From contig CP051238.1 in NCBI GenBank assembly GCA_017794925.1, forward strand, positions 2,558,179-2,622,178: a stretch of 64,000 bases of DNA, written 5' to 3'. Below the pieces are notes generated by a model, which worked only from the letters and a program-made list of their open reading frames with translations, did no database searches and was not told the DNA's origin. Position 1 is the first letter of the stretch. Each line of letters opens with the position of its first letter. Positions 45,239-54,087 of this stretch are shown in pieces. The position numbers and the translations under genes are program-made. Origin of the DNA: Aestuariibacter sp. (GTDB lineage Bacteria > Pseudomonadota > Gammaproteobacteria > Enterobacterales > Alteromonadaceae).

Positions 45239-47986
45239 CTATAAATAAAATTCAACTTTGGATTTAAAGTCAGCAATATGCGAGATTTTGTCGGGTTCTG
45301 CTGTTTGCAAGGGAGCAAACTTCCCGGCAGAGAACAGCACTAATTCACCGAAGGTTTGGTTTAAATTCATATTGGTCGCATATCGAATAATGTCATCGAA
45401 TGTCATGGCTTCAATGGCATTGGCCAGTTGTTGATTGCGATGCAACTGACTGTCATTTGCCCCTAAACCTTGCCAGATACGCTGAGAACGCATCGACTGA
45501 TTGAGGTCGACATCCTGTAATTGTTTAAGCAGGTTGCGCTGAATACTGGGCCAGTATCCTTCGTAAAAGTCTTTTTCCCGGGTTTGCTGCTGCAAAAACT
45601 GACTGATATGTGACATCAGCACCTGCGGTCCATGGCTCGGGCTTTGTATGTAAAATGCAATGCCCGGATGCTGATTGTGTGGAACATAACCTGAACCAAC
45701 CAAATAGCCCAATTGCTTTTCAGTGCGCAGGGTCGTAAAAAACGAACCCGCGAGCATTTGTTCGAGCACCATACACATAGCAACATTCCAGATGTCATTG
45801 CTGGGGGCTTGCAAATACAAGACCACAGCTGCATCGTCGTGGTCACAGATAACCTCGTGTACCATAGTTCGACCAACCGGCAGTTTCGCTACGGCGCGGG
45901 GCAGTGGGGATGCCTTGGCACCCGGGCTAATACTTAGCACGCTATCAGCAATTCGTTCGGCAGCATCGGCTGTCCAGTTGCCATGCACTAACCCTTCCAG
46001 GTGATAATAATCAAATGCGCGTTCTTTTACCCGACTCACATCGTTGAACTGGGATTGTTCTACCGCCTGTAACAACTCAACGGGCGCATGGGTATTGCGC
46101 TGAATCAGCACACTCAAACGAGAGAATAACCGGTTGATTGGTTTATTCAGCAACGTATTCTGCAAGCTCTGACACTGCATGCTTTTAACGTGATGGAATG
46201 TTTGCGGATCCGGCTCGAAGTTGTAAATCGCATTGGTGAGTTTCTGGACTAACTGGCCCTGTTGAGCACTAAACCCGCGGGTATGCAGTGTGAAGCCACC
46301 CTGGTGTCCATAAATGCGATAATGTAACCCAGCTATTTCGGCCCGATAAAACTGGCCTTGTAAGTAATCATTTAACCCAGCCAGCCAAAGGCGTTTCGCT
46401 GCGACCTGGTGAATATTTTGCGCCAGGGAAGGGATATCAAACGAGATAAAGACATCACCTTTGGGGACACGGAACGTATGGTCCTGACAAAACCAGAAGC
46501 TGGCGCCTTTTTCTTCCCTTATTTGTTGGGGTAATGCATAGCGATTGTCCAGTTGGCACAGGCTGTAGCTGTCACCGATATAAGGGTTGGGTGGCGGCAT
46601 GGAAATCGCGTTGATTTTATCTGGCGTCCGCCATTGCGCCAGTGATTCAGGCGCAATCGGCTTAATTGAATACGCTGCGTCGTAGTATTCACAGCGGCAA
46701 TCGGTACTGAGGCCTTGGGCGATGATTTTAATTCGCAGATTATCTGGCACGAAATGCGTGAGTGCCTGTTGCAATGCGTCGCTGGTGAGCGCTTCATTTT
46801 TAGATGCATTTGCAATGGTCTGCCAGTCAAAGTACTGATGTAACTCTGCCAGGTCGCAGATTGACTGCAACGGTTTATGTGAATCATCGTACTGTCTGGC
46901 CAGCTGGTTAAGTTTGGCTTTTTCCCTTAATCGCCAATCTTCATCGGCAGCAAGTTTTAGCTGCTCTATCATCGCAAACAGGGCCGATACAATTTGGGAC
47001 TGATGATTCAGCCCGGCTTCAGTTAACTGAAGGTTTATATTAAAGTCCTTGAACCCCTGACCTTCAATCCCAGAACCGGCTATCAGATTGGTTACCCAGC
47101 CCTTTGCTTTTAAGTAAGCGAATAAACTTCCTGCCCCCTCGTCTCCCAGCACATGGCTAATAAAATCAAGTGGACGGGTGTTGATCTCTAATTGCAAGGC
47201 AGGTAATGCAAACGTCACAATCATTCTGCGCGCGGCTTGCAGTGGCGTAATGCTAATTTCTACACCAAGCTGTTCAGGCGTATACAACGGAGGCAAAATC
47301 AGTTCAGCGCACTTGCCTTCAGGTAATGGGGCGAATGCCTGGGATAACCAGGGAGTAAGCTGCCCTACAGTGAAAGGCGAATGGATGACCAGTGTCATAT
47401 TGGCCGCACAATAAAGCTCAGAATGAAACGCCTGTAACTTTTCCTGCAATGCGTCGGTTGTAAATTGGCCGAAAGTCTGCTGATTGCCAACTGAGAATTT
47501 AGTAAAAGGATGTTCCGGGTTTGCCGTTTCTTTATGAATTTGGTACAGACGACGCAGGTCATCCTTACGCTTGAACTTAAACTCGGCATCAATAGACTTT
47601 ATTTCAGAGCGTATTTGCTCTATCTCGAAATTTGGGGCGCCTAACATGGCGGCAAATGCGGGTAGTATTCTGGGGAGGGCCTGAGCATGAGCCTGGAAAT
47701 GATAGTTAGCGAATTCTGTTCCGGTCCAGGCATTAATGTTACCGCCGGCTTGCTCCAGTAATTCATTGATCGCATTCGGTTCTGGCAATACTGCATTGCC
47801 CATAAACAACATATGCTCAAGCAAATGGGCAAGTCCAGGACAGTCTTCAGGGTCAAAAAAATGACCTGCCTTGATACAGGCCGAGACGCAACAGGAAGTT
47901 AATTCCTGTTTGTGGATAATAATAACCCTTAAGCCATTTTCCAGTTGTAGGGAATAGGTACTGTCTAAGTCCTGTGTAATATTCAA
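45239..47986 (-). CDS. M16 (insulinase/pitrilysin-type) zinc peptidase
   Basis: 915 residues with the inverted zinc motif HLLEH near residue 55 (GLAHLLEHMLFMGN) and the downstream Glu region EIKSIDAEFKFKRKDD. M16 catalytic, inactive and C-terminal domains follow (GYLVGSGYVPHNQHPGIAFYIQSP near the end). The length fits single-chain M16A peptidases. No signal peptide is evident, so it is probably cytoplasmic, or exported by an unseen route. The start is TTG at 47986 with GAAG 8 bases upstream; no ATG lies nearby in frame. It probably degrades peptides; the substrate is unknown. Confidence 0.9.
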   Translation of the reverse strand: MNITQDLDSTYSLQLENGLRVIIIHKQELTSCCVSACIKAGHFFDPEDCPGLAHLLEHMLFMGNAVLPEPNAINELLEQAGGNINAWTGTEFANYHFQAHAQALPRILPAFAAMLGAPNFEIEQIRSEIKSIDAEFKFKRKDDLRRLYQIHKETANPEHPFTKFSVGNQQTFGQFTTDALQEKLQAFHSELYCAANMTLVIHSPFTVGQLTPWLSQAFAPLPEGKCAELILPPLYTPEQLGVEISITPLQAARRMIVTFALPALQLEINTRPLDFISHVLGDEGAGSLFAYLKAKGWVTNLIAGSGIEGQGFKDFNINLQLTEAGLNHQSQIVSALFAMIEQLKLAADEDWRLREKAKLNQLARQYDDSHKPLQSICDLAELHQYFDWQTIANASKNEALTSDALQQALTHFVPDNLRIKIIAQGLSTDCRCEYYDAAYSIKPIAPESLAQWRTPDKINAISMPPPNPYIGDSYSLCQLDNRYALPQQIREEKGASFWFCQDHTFRVPKGDVFISFDIPSLAQNIHQVAAKRLWLAGLNDYLQGQFYRAEIAGLHYRIYGHQGGFTLHTRGFSAQQGQLVQKLTNAIYNFEPDPQTFHHVKSMQCQSLQNTLLNKPINRLFSRLSVLIQRNTHAPVELLQAVEQSQFNDVSRVKERAFDYYHLEGLVHGNWTADAAERIADSVLSISPGAKASPLPRAVAKLPVGRTMVHEVICDHDDAAVVLYLQAPSNDIWNVAMCMVLEQMLAGSFFTTLRTEKQLGYLVGSGYVPHNQHPGIAFYIQSPSHGPQVLMSHISQFLQQQTREKDFYEGYWPSIQRNLLKQLQDVDLNQSMRSQRIWQGLGANDSQLHRNQQLANAIEAMTFDDIIRYATNMNLNQTFGELVLFSAGKFAPLQTAEPDKISHIADFKSKVEFYL

Positions 47987-48156
47987 TGTAATATCTTCGT
48001 TCTGTCTACGTGTTATTGTTTGCAGTTAGCCGGTGGACAGGTTAACAGCAGGCGAATGACCGATTACACCTTAGTCTAAGAGTTCATAATAGTACTAGGC
48101 GAGTTGGCTGACCTTTGCTATCGTTAGTATGTACTCCTCATCATATTAGCAATGTT

Positions 48157-48675
48157 ATGTCAGGTCAAAGCAGCAAAGACGACATTTTTATTTTTATCAT
48201 GCGCCATGGTGAGGCAGAATCACTGCAGTCGGATGATAAAAGCCGTAATCTAACGTCAAACGGCAAGGGCGAAGTGCATGTCAGTTCAAACTGGCTGCAA
48301 GACACTTATTGTCCGGACAGTGAATTGTCGCTCGCATTGGTCAGTCCTTACATGCGAACCCGCCAAACGTACAAAGAGGTTTCCCAAACACTCCATGCCG
48401 CGCAATTCGAGGTGTGTGATGATATCGTGCCTGAAGGAAACGTAAGACTTGCACATGATTATATCGATGTGCTGGCACATCAAATGGCCAAGACCCGCAA
48501 AGGAAAGCCTTTATTGATAGTGAGTCACATGCCATTTGTGTCTTTTTTGCTCGACGCGCTGTGTGATTCCCATCAGATGACGCTATTTGCCACTGGTTCA
48601 GTGGCGGTGGTGAAATACAACTTGTCCAAAGGGAAAGGCGCATTGATGGGTCATTTTCAAGGACAGCCTAGATAA
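48157..48675 (+). CDS. sixA: SixA-like phosphohistidine phosphatase
   Basis: About 172 residues from ATG 48157 of the histidine-phosphatase superfamily. The catalytic RHGEAES is near residue 16 (FIFIMRHGEA), the second half of the site is VSPYMRTRQT, and the later His is in LIVSHMPFVSFLLDAL. In E. coli SixA dephosphorylates histidine phosphotransfer proteins and NPr. No strong ribosome site is visible; a TTG at 48115 in the same frame is a weaker possibility. It is divergent from the M16 gene. Confidence 0.83.
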   Translation: MSGQSSKDDIFIFIMRHGEAESLQSDDKSRNLTSNGKGEVHVSSNWLQDTYCPDSELSLALVSPYMRTRQTYKEVSQTLHAAQFEVCDDIVPEGNVRLAHDYIDVLAHQMAKTRKGKPLLIVSHMPFVSFLLDALCDSHQMTLFATGSVAVVKYNLSKGKGALMGHFQGQPR

Positions 48676-48818
48676 CAAAGCCGTGCTTCAAAGATAAACT
48701 ATTCCATTCGTGAAATGCGTTTTTTTGCTTTAGCTTTTGGTTTCTCTTCCGATATAAGAATCAGGTGAGAGGAACAAAGGTATTATTTCAACGCTTGCCG
48801 TTGAGAGTGCAAAAAAGT

Positions 48819-48992
48819 ATGTCGAGTCAGTCTATTCCAGAACAGCTTCGTAAATCGTTAGAACGACATATGGAAGAGTCGGATCTTCATGACGACGAAG
48901 AAATGGCACAAATAATGAGCAAGCTGTCGGACCTGTCGGCGAAAGTCGCTGCGGCTAAAGCGAAAGTGTTGGCAAAGAGAAAGTCAGGTTAA
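48819..48992 (+). CDS. Small coiled-coil protein (57 aa), unknown function
   Basis: From ATG 48819 the product is SSQSIPEQLRKSLERH..., acidic in the middle (EESDLHDDEEMAQ) and ending in an Ala/Lys-rich heptad-like helix (LSAKVAAAKAKVLAKRK). A GAGAG lies about 13 bases upstream; an in-frame GTG at 48765 would give 75 residues. The helix-only composition suggests a small soluble partner protein. It may be co-transcribed with sixA, 143 bases upstream. Confidence 0.55.
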   Translation: MSSQSIPEQLRKSLERHMEESDLHDDEEMAQIMSKLSDLSAKVAAAKAKVLAKRKSG

Positions 48993-49004
48993 ATGATGTC
49001 AACA

Positions 49005-49030
49005 ACAAGGTCAGTTTGAACTGACCTTGT
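49005..49030. terminator. Perfect inverted repeat between convergent genes
   Basis: ACAAGGTCAGTT/AACTGACCTTGT, a 12-bp perfect repeat with only two central bases, lies 13 bases after the 57-aa gene and 12 bases after the CorC-like gene. It lacks a T-run on either side, so it may be a weak terminator or have another role. Confidence 0.5.
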
Positions 49031-49041
49031 AGATGACCGTA

Positions 49042-50334
49042 TTAGTCTGCTGTAGAAGGTGACGTAGAACGGTAGTATTCCGGTATGACTCTGACCGTCT
49101 TAATCATGTTTTCATTGATATCAATAATTTCAATCGGGTAACCGGCAAGTCTTAAGCTCACGTTGCTGTCGGGAATTTCTTCCAAATACTCCAGAATTAA
49201 ACCATTTAATGTTTTTGGCCCTTCGATAGGGAAGTTCCAATCCATTTCTTTATTTAATTCGCGGATATTGGCACTGCCATCGACTAATACACTGCCGTCT
49301 TGCTGAACAGCCACTTCCTTGCTGTAAGCTGGCAACGTTGTGGTGGTGAAATCACCGATAATTTCTTCAAGTATGTCTTCCAGCGTGACTAACCCCTGAA
49401 TGTCACCATATTCGTCCACAACCAGGGCAATGCGTTCTTTCTCTGCCTGGAACTGATACATAAGCGTGTGCAGTGGAATTGACTCCGGGGCGTAATAGAT
49501 TTCTCTAACAGCACGAAGCAGGGTCGCTTTGGTGAATTGATCCTTAGACAACAGGCGCAATGCATCGCGAACATGCACAAAACCAACGGAATCATCAATA
49601 CTGTCACGGTACAGCAATACCCGGGTATGCTGTGATTGTGTCAGCTTCTTTTGAATGTCCTTCCACTCATCGTTTATATCGATAGCGGCAATGTCACTGC
49701 GAGGCACCATAATGTCTTCGGCGGTCACATTTTCTAAATCCAGAATACTTACCAACATGTCCTGGTGTTTTTTGGGGATCATTGTGCCTGCTTCGTAAAC
49801 CACGGTGCGCAGCTCCTCGCGACTCAAAGAATCTCCACCATCACCAGATGGTTTTATGCGTAATAAAGCAAGTATGCCATTGGTTATACCGTTAATGGCT
49901 GCCACCAGCGGGTACATAATGACCAATAGGGGGGACAAAATAATTGAACTCGGAAAAGCAATTTTTTCAGGATAAAGGGCGGCCAGCGTTTTCGGCGTGA
50001 CTTCAGCAAATATAAGCAGAATAATCGTCAGGCCAATGGTGGTTGCAAAAACGGCCCAGTATTCGCCAAACCAGCGTGTACAAATAATAGTCGCAATGGC
50101 AGACGCTGCAATGTTGACCAGATTGTTGCCAATCAGAATCAGTCCGATCAGGCGATCGGGACGCTCCAGCAACTTGTGAACGCGTTTCGCACCGCGGTGA
50201 CCTTCACCTTGCAGGTGCTTGAGTCGATACCGGTTGATCGACATCATGCCGGTTTCAGAACTGGAAAAATAAGCGGATAAAGCAATTAAGATTGCCAGTG
50301 CAATCAGCAACGCACTGGTTGATATGTCGTCCAA
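49042..50334 (-). CDS. yfjD: CNNM/CorC-family membrane protein with CBS pair
   Basis: 430 residues. A DUF21/CNNM membrane domain (1-185; SAYFSSSETGMMSINRYRLKHL, GNNLVNIAASAIATI, FAEVTPKTLAALYPEK) is followed by two CBS domains (about 195-320; EDIMVPRSD, LVVDEYGDIQGLVTLEDILEEIIGD) and a CorC_HlyC C-terminal domain. This is the E. coli YfjD (CorB-like) type, implicated in Mg2+/Co2+ handling. The start is TTG 50334 with AAGGGA 7 bases upstream. It lies beside ypjD and ffh, as yfjD does in E. coli. Confidence 0.92.
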   Translation of the reverse strand: MDDISTSALLIALAILIALSAYFSSSETGMMSINRYRLKHLQGEGHRGAKRVHKLLERPDRLIGLILIGNNLVNIAASAIATIICTRWFGEYWAVFATTIGLTIILLIFAEVTPKTLAALYPEKIAFPSSIILSPLLVIMYPLVAAINGITNGILALLRIKPSGDGGDSLSREELRTVVYEAGTMIPKKHQDMLVSILDLENVTAEDIMVPRSDIAAIDINDEWKDIQKKLTQSQHTRVLLYRDSIDDSVGFVHVRDALRLLSKDQFTKATLLRAVREIYYAPESIPLHTLMYQFQAEKERIALVVDEYGDIQGLVTLEDILEEIIGDFTTTTLPAYSKEVAVQQDGSVLVDGSANIRELNKEMDWNFPIEGPKTLNGLILEYLEEIPDSNVSLRLAGYPIEIIDINENMIKTVRVIPEYYRSTSPSTAD

Positions 50335-50417
50335 CTAGGGATCCCTTCAAGTATTTAGAAACACCAATGTAGTCAGTCACTCTAAGCGTTTCAAGTGTTA
50401 ATTGGTGATGATGTTTA

Positions 50418-51212
50418 TCAGAGCAGAATTTCTTTCACAAATCGACTGCCAAAATAGGCCAGTGATAACAGCATTACGCCAATAATGGTTAATGCGATAA
50501 CCTGTTTCCCTCGCCATCCCCACAGTTTCTGACCAGCCAGTAGGACAATAAATACGCTTAAACCGGCTATGGATAATACCGTTTTATGCACGTACCCCTG
50601 ACTGAACATGTTTTCAAGAAAGATAAATCCGGTGATCTGGGCAATGACAAGCAGAATTGTGCCAATGAGAATCAGCTTAAACAGAATTCCCTCAACCAAC
50701 ATCAGAGGCGGCAGAGACGAATGAAGTATACTAGCGCCTTTGTGTTTTAGCTGATGGGTGATGTAGGACATTTGCAGGGCGTATAAAAAACCAATCACCA
50801 GTGTGCCGTAAGCAAATAGCGATAGTGTAATGTGCACTACCAGCCCCGGCCGCAATTCAATATGCATGATGTGCTCGACGGGAATAAAAGCGGATGCCAG
50901 CACGCTAAAACCAGCAAATCCAAATACCACAGGTAACAAAATAATATTGGGAAGCAGTGAATTGCTAATCAGCATAGACAGGGTGATTAACCAGGCAACC
51001 AGCGACAACACGTTAGTAATACTCATGTTTTGCCCTGCCTGAGCAGCCAGAATTGCATCACCTAAAAACAGGCTGTGGCTAAGCACTGCAACCGCAGCAA
51101 CGCTAAGCGCAAACATCCTGTTTGGGCCTTGATTGTGAAAAAATCGCCCCGTCATAGACGCTGCAGCCACAAAATAAGCAACAACTGCCAGCAACGCGAA
51201 CAAGGTAGCCAT
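50418..51212 (-). CDS. ypjD: YpjD/CcsA-type membrane protein
   Basis: 264 residues with eight hydrophobic segments and no large soluble domain. The segment HIELRPGLVVHITLSLFAYGTLVIGFLYALQM matches the cytochrome c assembly/HemX-like core (CcsA family). It is transcribed divergently from ffh, the arrangement of E. coli ypjD. In E. coli YpjD (CorE) has been linked to CNNM-type transporters; here the yfjD homologue follows 83 bases downstream on the same strand, supporting a joint role in metal ion export. The exact function is inferred. Confidence 0.87.
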   Translation of the reverse strand: MATLFALLAVVAYFVAAASMTGRFFHNQGPNRMFALSVAAVAVLSHSLFLGDAILAAQAGQNMSITNVLSLVAWLITLSMLISNSLLPNIILLPVVFGFAGFSVLASAFIPVEHIMHIELRPGLVVHITLSLFAYGTLVIGFLYALQMSYITHQLKHKGASILHSSLPPLMLVEGILFKLILIGTILLVIAQITGFIFLENMFSQGYVHKTVLSIAGLSVFIVLLAGQKLWGWRGKQVIALTIIGVMLLSLAYFGSRFVKEILL

Positions 51213-51342
51213 GTGTTTAATAAAGCCTGTTGGTAAAAAATAACGTGGTATTGATACTGCAGAATAACAGAGAATTCAACTGCCTGTCTGCCGTAAAATG
51301 ATAAATCCTTAATCCACACTACGTTAACTGGTCAATTTTCGG

Positions 51343-51348
51343 TATACT
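51343..51348 (+). promoter_or_regulatory. Candidate -10 element of ffh
   Basis: TATACT lies 38 bases before the ffh start, inside the 173-base region shared with ypjD. A TTAACT is upstream but at non-ideal spacing, so only the -10 is suggested. Confidence 0.35.
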
Positions 51349-51385
51349 CCCGGTATTATTCATTGATTGGGTTGATAAACAGAGA

Positions 51386-52783
51386 ATGTTTGAGAATCTC
51401 AGCGAAAGGTTAGGGCAGACACTGCGTAATGTCAGTGGTCGGGGCCGCTTAACCGAAGACAATATTAAAGAAACCCTGCGCGAAGTCAGAATGGCGTTGC
51501 TCGAGGCTGACGTCGCGTTGCCAGTCGTTAAAGAATTCGTCAATCAGGTGAAAGCTCGTGCAGTGGGCACGGAAGTGACCAAAAGCCTGAAGCCGGGTCA
51601 GGTATTCATCAAGATCGTTCAGTCTGAACTTGAAGCGGTCATGGGTGAAGCCAATGAAAAGCTGAATCTGTCTACGCAGCCACCAGCCGTTGTGCTGATG
51701 GCAGGTTTGCAAGGTGCGGGTAAAACCACCTCAGTGGGTAAACTCGCGAAATACCTGACCGAGCGGGAAAAGAAAAAAGTCATGGTGGTTAGTGCCGACG
51801 TATATCGCCCGGCCGCCATCAAACAGCTGGAAACGCTGGCGGAAGATGTCGGTGTAAACTTTTTTCCTTCCACGATTTTGCAAAAGCCTGTCGATATCGT
51901 CAACGATGCCATTGATGCTGCGCGCAAACAGTTTTTTGATGTCCTGTTAGTGGATACCGCGGGTCGTTTACATGTCGACAGCGACATGATGGACGAAATC
52001 AAAGCGTTACATGCTGCGGTGAAACCGGTTGAAACGTTATTTGTCGTTGATGCAATGACGGGGCAGGATGCGGCGAATACAGCTAAAGCCTTCAACGAAG
52101 CGCTGCCACTCACCGGTGTTATCCTCACTAAAGCAGACGGTGACGCGCGTGGTGGTGCAGCGCTATCGGTGCGTAAAATCACCGGTAAACCCATTAAATT
52201 TATTGGTATGGGTGAAAAACTCGATGCGTTGGAGCCGTTCCACCCCGAGCGTATAGCGTCACGTATTCTGGGGATGGGCGACGTATTAAGCCTTATCGAA
52301 GAAGTTGAGCGCAAAGTCGATAAAGACAAAGCGCAGAAACTGGCGAAGAAAGTTCAGAAAGGCAAAGGTTTTGACCTTCAGGACTTCAAAGAGCAGCTCG
52401 AACAAATGCGCAATATGGGCGGCATGATGGGCATGCTCGACAAACTGCCGGGGATGGGTGGCATGAGCGCCAAGATCAAAGACCAGGCTAACGATAAGCA
52501 GTTTGTGCAGATGGAAGCTATCATCAATTCCATGACGCCTGCAGAGCGCGAAAAGCCCGAAGTGATTAAGGGCTCTCGAAAGCGTCGAATCGCAGCGGGT
52601 TCAGGCACGCAGATACAGGACGTTAATCGCTTGCTGAAGCAGTTTACGCAAATGCAGAAGATGATGAAGAAGATGTCGGGTGGTGGCATGAAGAAAATGA
52701 TGCGCCAGATGAAAGGCATGATGCCGCCGGGTGGAGGCCCGGGTGGTATGGGCGGACCAGGTGGAATGTTCCCTCCACGATAA
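51386..52783 (+). CDS. ffh: Signal recognition particle protein Ffh
   Basis: 465 residues. An N domain, a GTPase G domain with GLQGAGKTTSVGKLA, DTAGRLHVD and TKADGDARGG, then a methionine-rich M domain that binds 4.5S RNA, ending in a Gly/Met/Pro tail. It targets nascent membrane proteins to FtsY/SecYEG. A terminator follows directly, so rpsP-rimM-trmD-rplS, which follow ffh in E. coli, are not linked here. Confidence 0.98.
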   Translation: MFENLSERLGQTLRNVSGRGRLTEDNIKETLREVRMALLEADVALPVVKEFVNQVKARAVGTEVTKSLKPGQVFIKIVQSELEAVMGEANEKLNLSTQPPAVVLMAGLQGAGKTTSVGKLAKYLTEREKKKVMVVSADVYRPAAIKQLETLAEDVGVNFFPSTILQKPVDIVNDAIDAARKQFFDVLLVDTAGRLHVDSDMMDEIKALHAAVKPVETLFVVDAMTGQDAANTAKAFNEALPLTGVILTKADGDARGGAALSVRKITGKPIKFIGMGEKLDALEPFHPERIASRILGMGDVLSLIEEVERKVDKDKAQKLAKKVQKGKGFDLQDFKEQLEQMRNMGGMMGMLDKLPGMGGMSAKIKDQANDKQFVQMEAIINSMTPAEREKPEVIKGSRKRRIAAGSGTQIQDVNRLLKQFTQMQKMMKKMSGGGMKKMMRQMKGMMPPGGGPGGMGGPGGMFPPR

Positions 52784-52786
52784 CTA

Positions 52787-52814
52787 AAAAAACCGGCATA
52801 TTGCCGGTTTTTTT
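52787..52814 (+). terminator. Terminator of ffh
   Basis: AAAAAACCGGC/GCCGGTTTTTT (52787-52797 and 52803-52813), loop ATATT, beginning 4 bases after the ffh stop codon, with T-run to 52814. Confidence 0.95.
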
Positions 52815-52918
52815 GAATTTGGCTATTTTTTACTCTTTGAGTAAACTGAACTGGTTAACATGATGTAAACAGATGAAATGGGTTTTGCGTTTTGTTATTA
52901 CATTAACCGGAGCAGTGT

Positions 52919-53758
52919 ATGGTGAGACAAATGGAGGTAGCGTTGCGGGTTCAGCAGTTAATCACAATGATCTTAACGGCTTCTACGTTGCTTGTTTCAG
53001 TATCGGCTAATGCCATTGAAGACGCTATTATCTGGGCTAAAAATCCTTCGCCGCCTTTCCACATCATGAGCGGCAAGTTACAGGGATATGGTATTTGCGA
53101 TGTGATGACAGATAAAATTGATGCGTTATTACCTGAACTTAGCACCAGTGAAGTGATATACCCGCACCCCAGAGTGAACAAGTACATCAGTGAGGCTGAA
53201 AATCTTTGCTTCCCCTGCATGATAAAACGGCCTGATTCAGGCACATTCACTTACAGTGATTCGACAACGCGCTATCCCGCCTCGGGCGTCATCATTAACA
53301 GGGCATCACTGGACAAACTGGATTTAATGGAAGGTGTCCCGGTTTCGTTTGCCCGATTGCTATCAATCCATACGTTGGCGTTTGGCTTACCCGGTTCGAG
53401 AAAGTACCCGGATGCACTTCAGGCCGCGCTGAATGAGCATCTTGGGCAGCCGCACATTATAGAGATTGCGGGCACAGAAGGGCCAATGCGGGTATTACGC
53501 CAGATCGCCCGGGGTCGTCTGGACTATACGATAGATTACCCTGCGGTCCTTAAATATTTTTCCATCACCGAAAATGACGACTCACTGGTTTTTATTCCGA
53601 CCATCGAAATGGGGGATGCCTTCGTGGATGGCGCCATTGGGTGTACGAATAACCCGTGGGGCCAGCAGGCTATCGAACATATTAACGGCGTACTTCACAA
53701 ATTAAAGGCCGATCCTGACTACCGCAAAAATCAAACATTCTGGTTAAATACGCCCTGA
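52919..53758 (+). CDS. Periplasmic solute-binding-like protein
   Basis: 279 residues from ATG 52919 with GGAG 6 bases upstream. A signal peptide ends near VSANA. The mature part has the two-lobed layout of small extracellular solute-binding (SBP family 3-like) proteins: WAKNPSPPFHIMSG near its start, LGQPHIIEIAG and TEGPMRVLRQIARGRLDYTIDYPAVLKYF. It resembles orphan binding proteins common in this group. No permease or ATPase gene is near, so it is either part of a distant transporter or a sensor. The ligand is unknown. Confidence 0.75.
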   Translation: MVRQMEVALRVQQLITMILTASTLLVSVSANAIEDAIIWAKNPSPPFHIMSGKLQGYGICDVMTDKIDALLPELSTSEVIYPHPRVNKYISEAENLCFPCMIKRPDSGTFTYSDSTTRYPASGVIINRASLDKLDLMEGVPVSFARLLSIHTLAFGLPGSRKYPDALQAALNEHLGQPHIIEIAGTEGPMRVLRQIARGRLDYTIDYPAVLKYFSITENDDSLVFIPTIEMGDAFVDGAIGCTNNPWGQQAIEHINGVLHKLKADPDYRKNQTFWLNTP

Positions 53759-54087
53759 AATTCGCTTTGCTTCATTCGATCTACTGAGTATTGGTTGAAA
53801 AATCGGCAAACAGCCTTCCCGCCTACCCTGAAAGCGACGTATGGCTTCGCATTGAAGCTAATTCATAATACACTGATACGTTAATTGGTTTCGTCATCAA
53901 TGCCAGTCAATGTGGTCCGAAAGGACTCCATTGAAGACGATTAAAATAGCCGCAGTCTTTCATGACTGGTTCACTTGCGTGCTTGTGGTACGAGTGGACA
54001 TAGTTCAGGCCCTTCTGCATCGGGTAAAGAATACCCGACATTGGCACATTGCCAGTTTGCGGAATATGACATTAAAACAGGAATCTT
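53759..54087. other. Gene-free 329-base region before the SMC-like operon
   Basis: No convincing gene is present. A 63-residue frame (53910-54101) lacks a ribosome site and overlaps the next start. The region should hold the promoter of the SMC-like operon; no -35/-10 pair is clear, and there is no terminator hairpin after the binding-protein gene. Confidence 0.5.

Noticed and set aside
51619..52329. 236-residue frame on the - strand inside ffh
   Set aside because: Antisense shadow of a highly conserved gene; Ser/Thr/Ala-rich composition typical of an out-of-frame reading.
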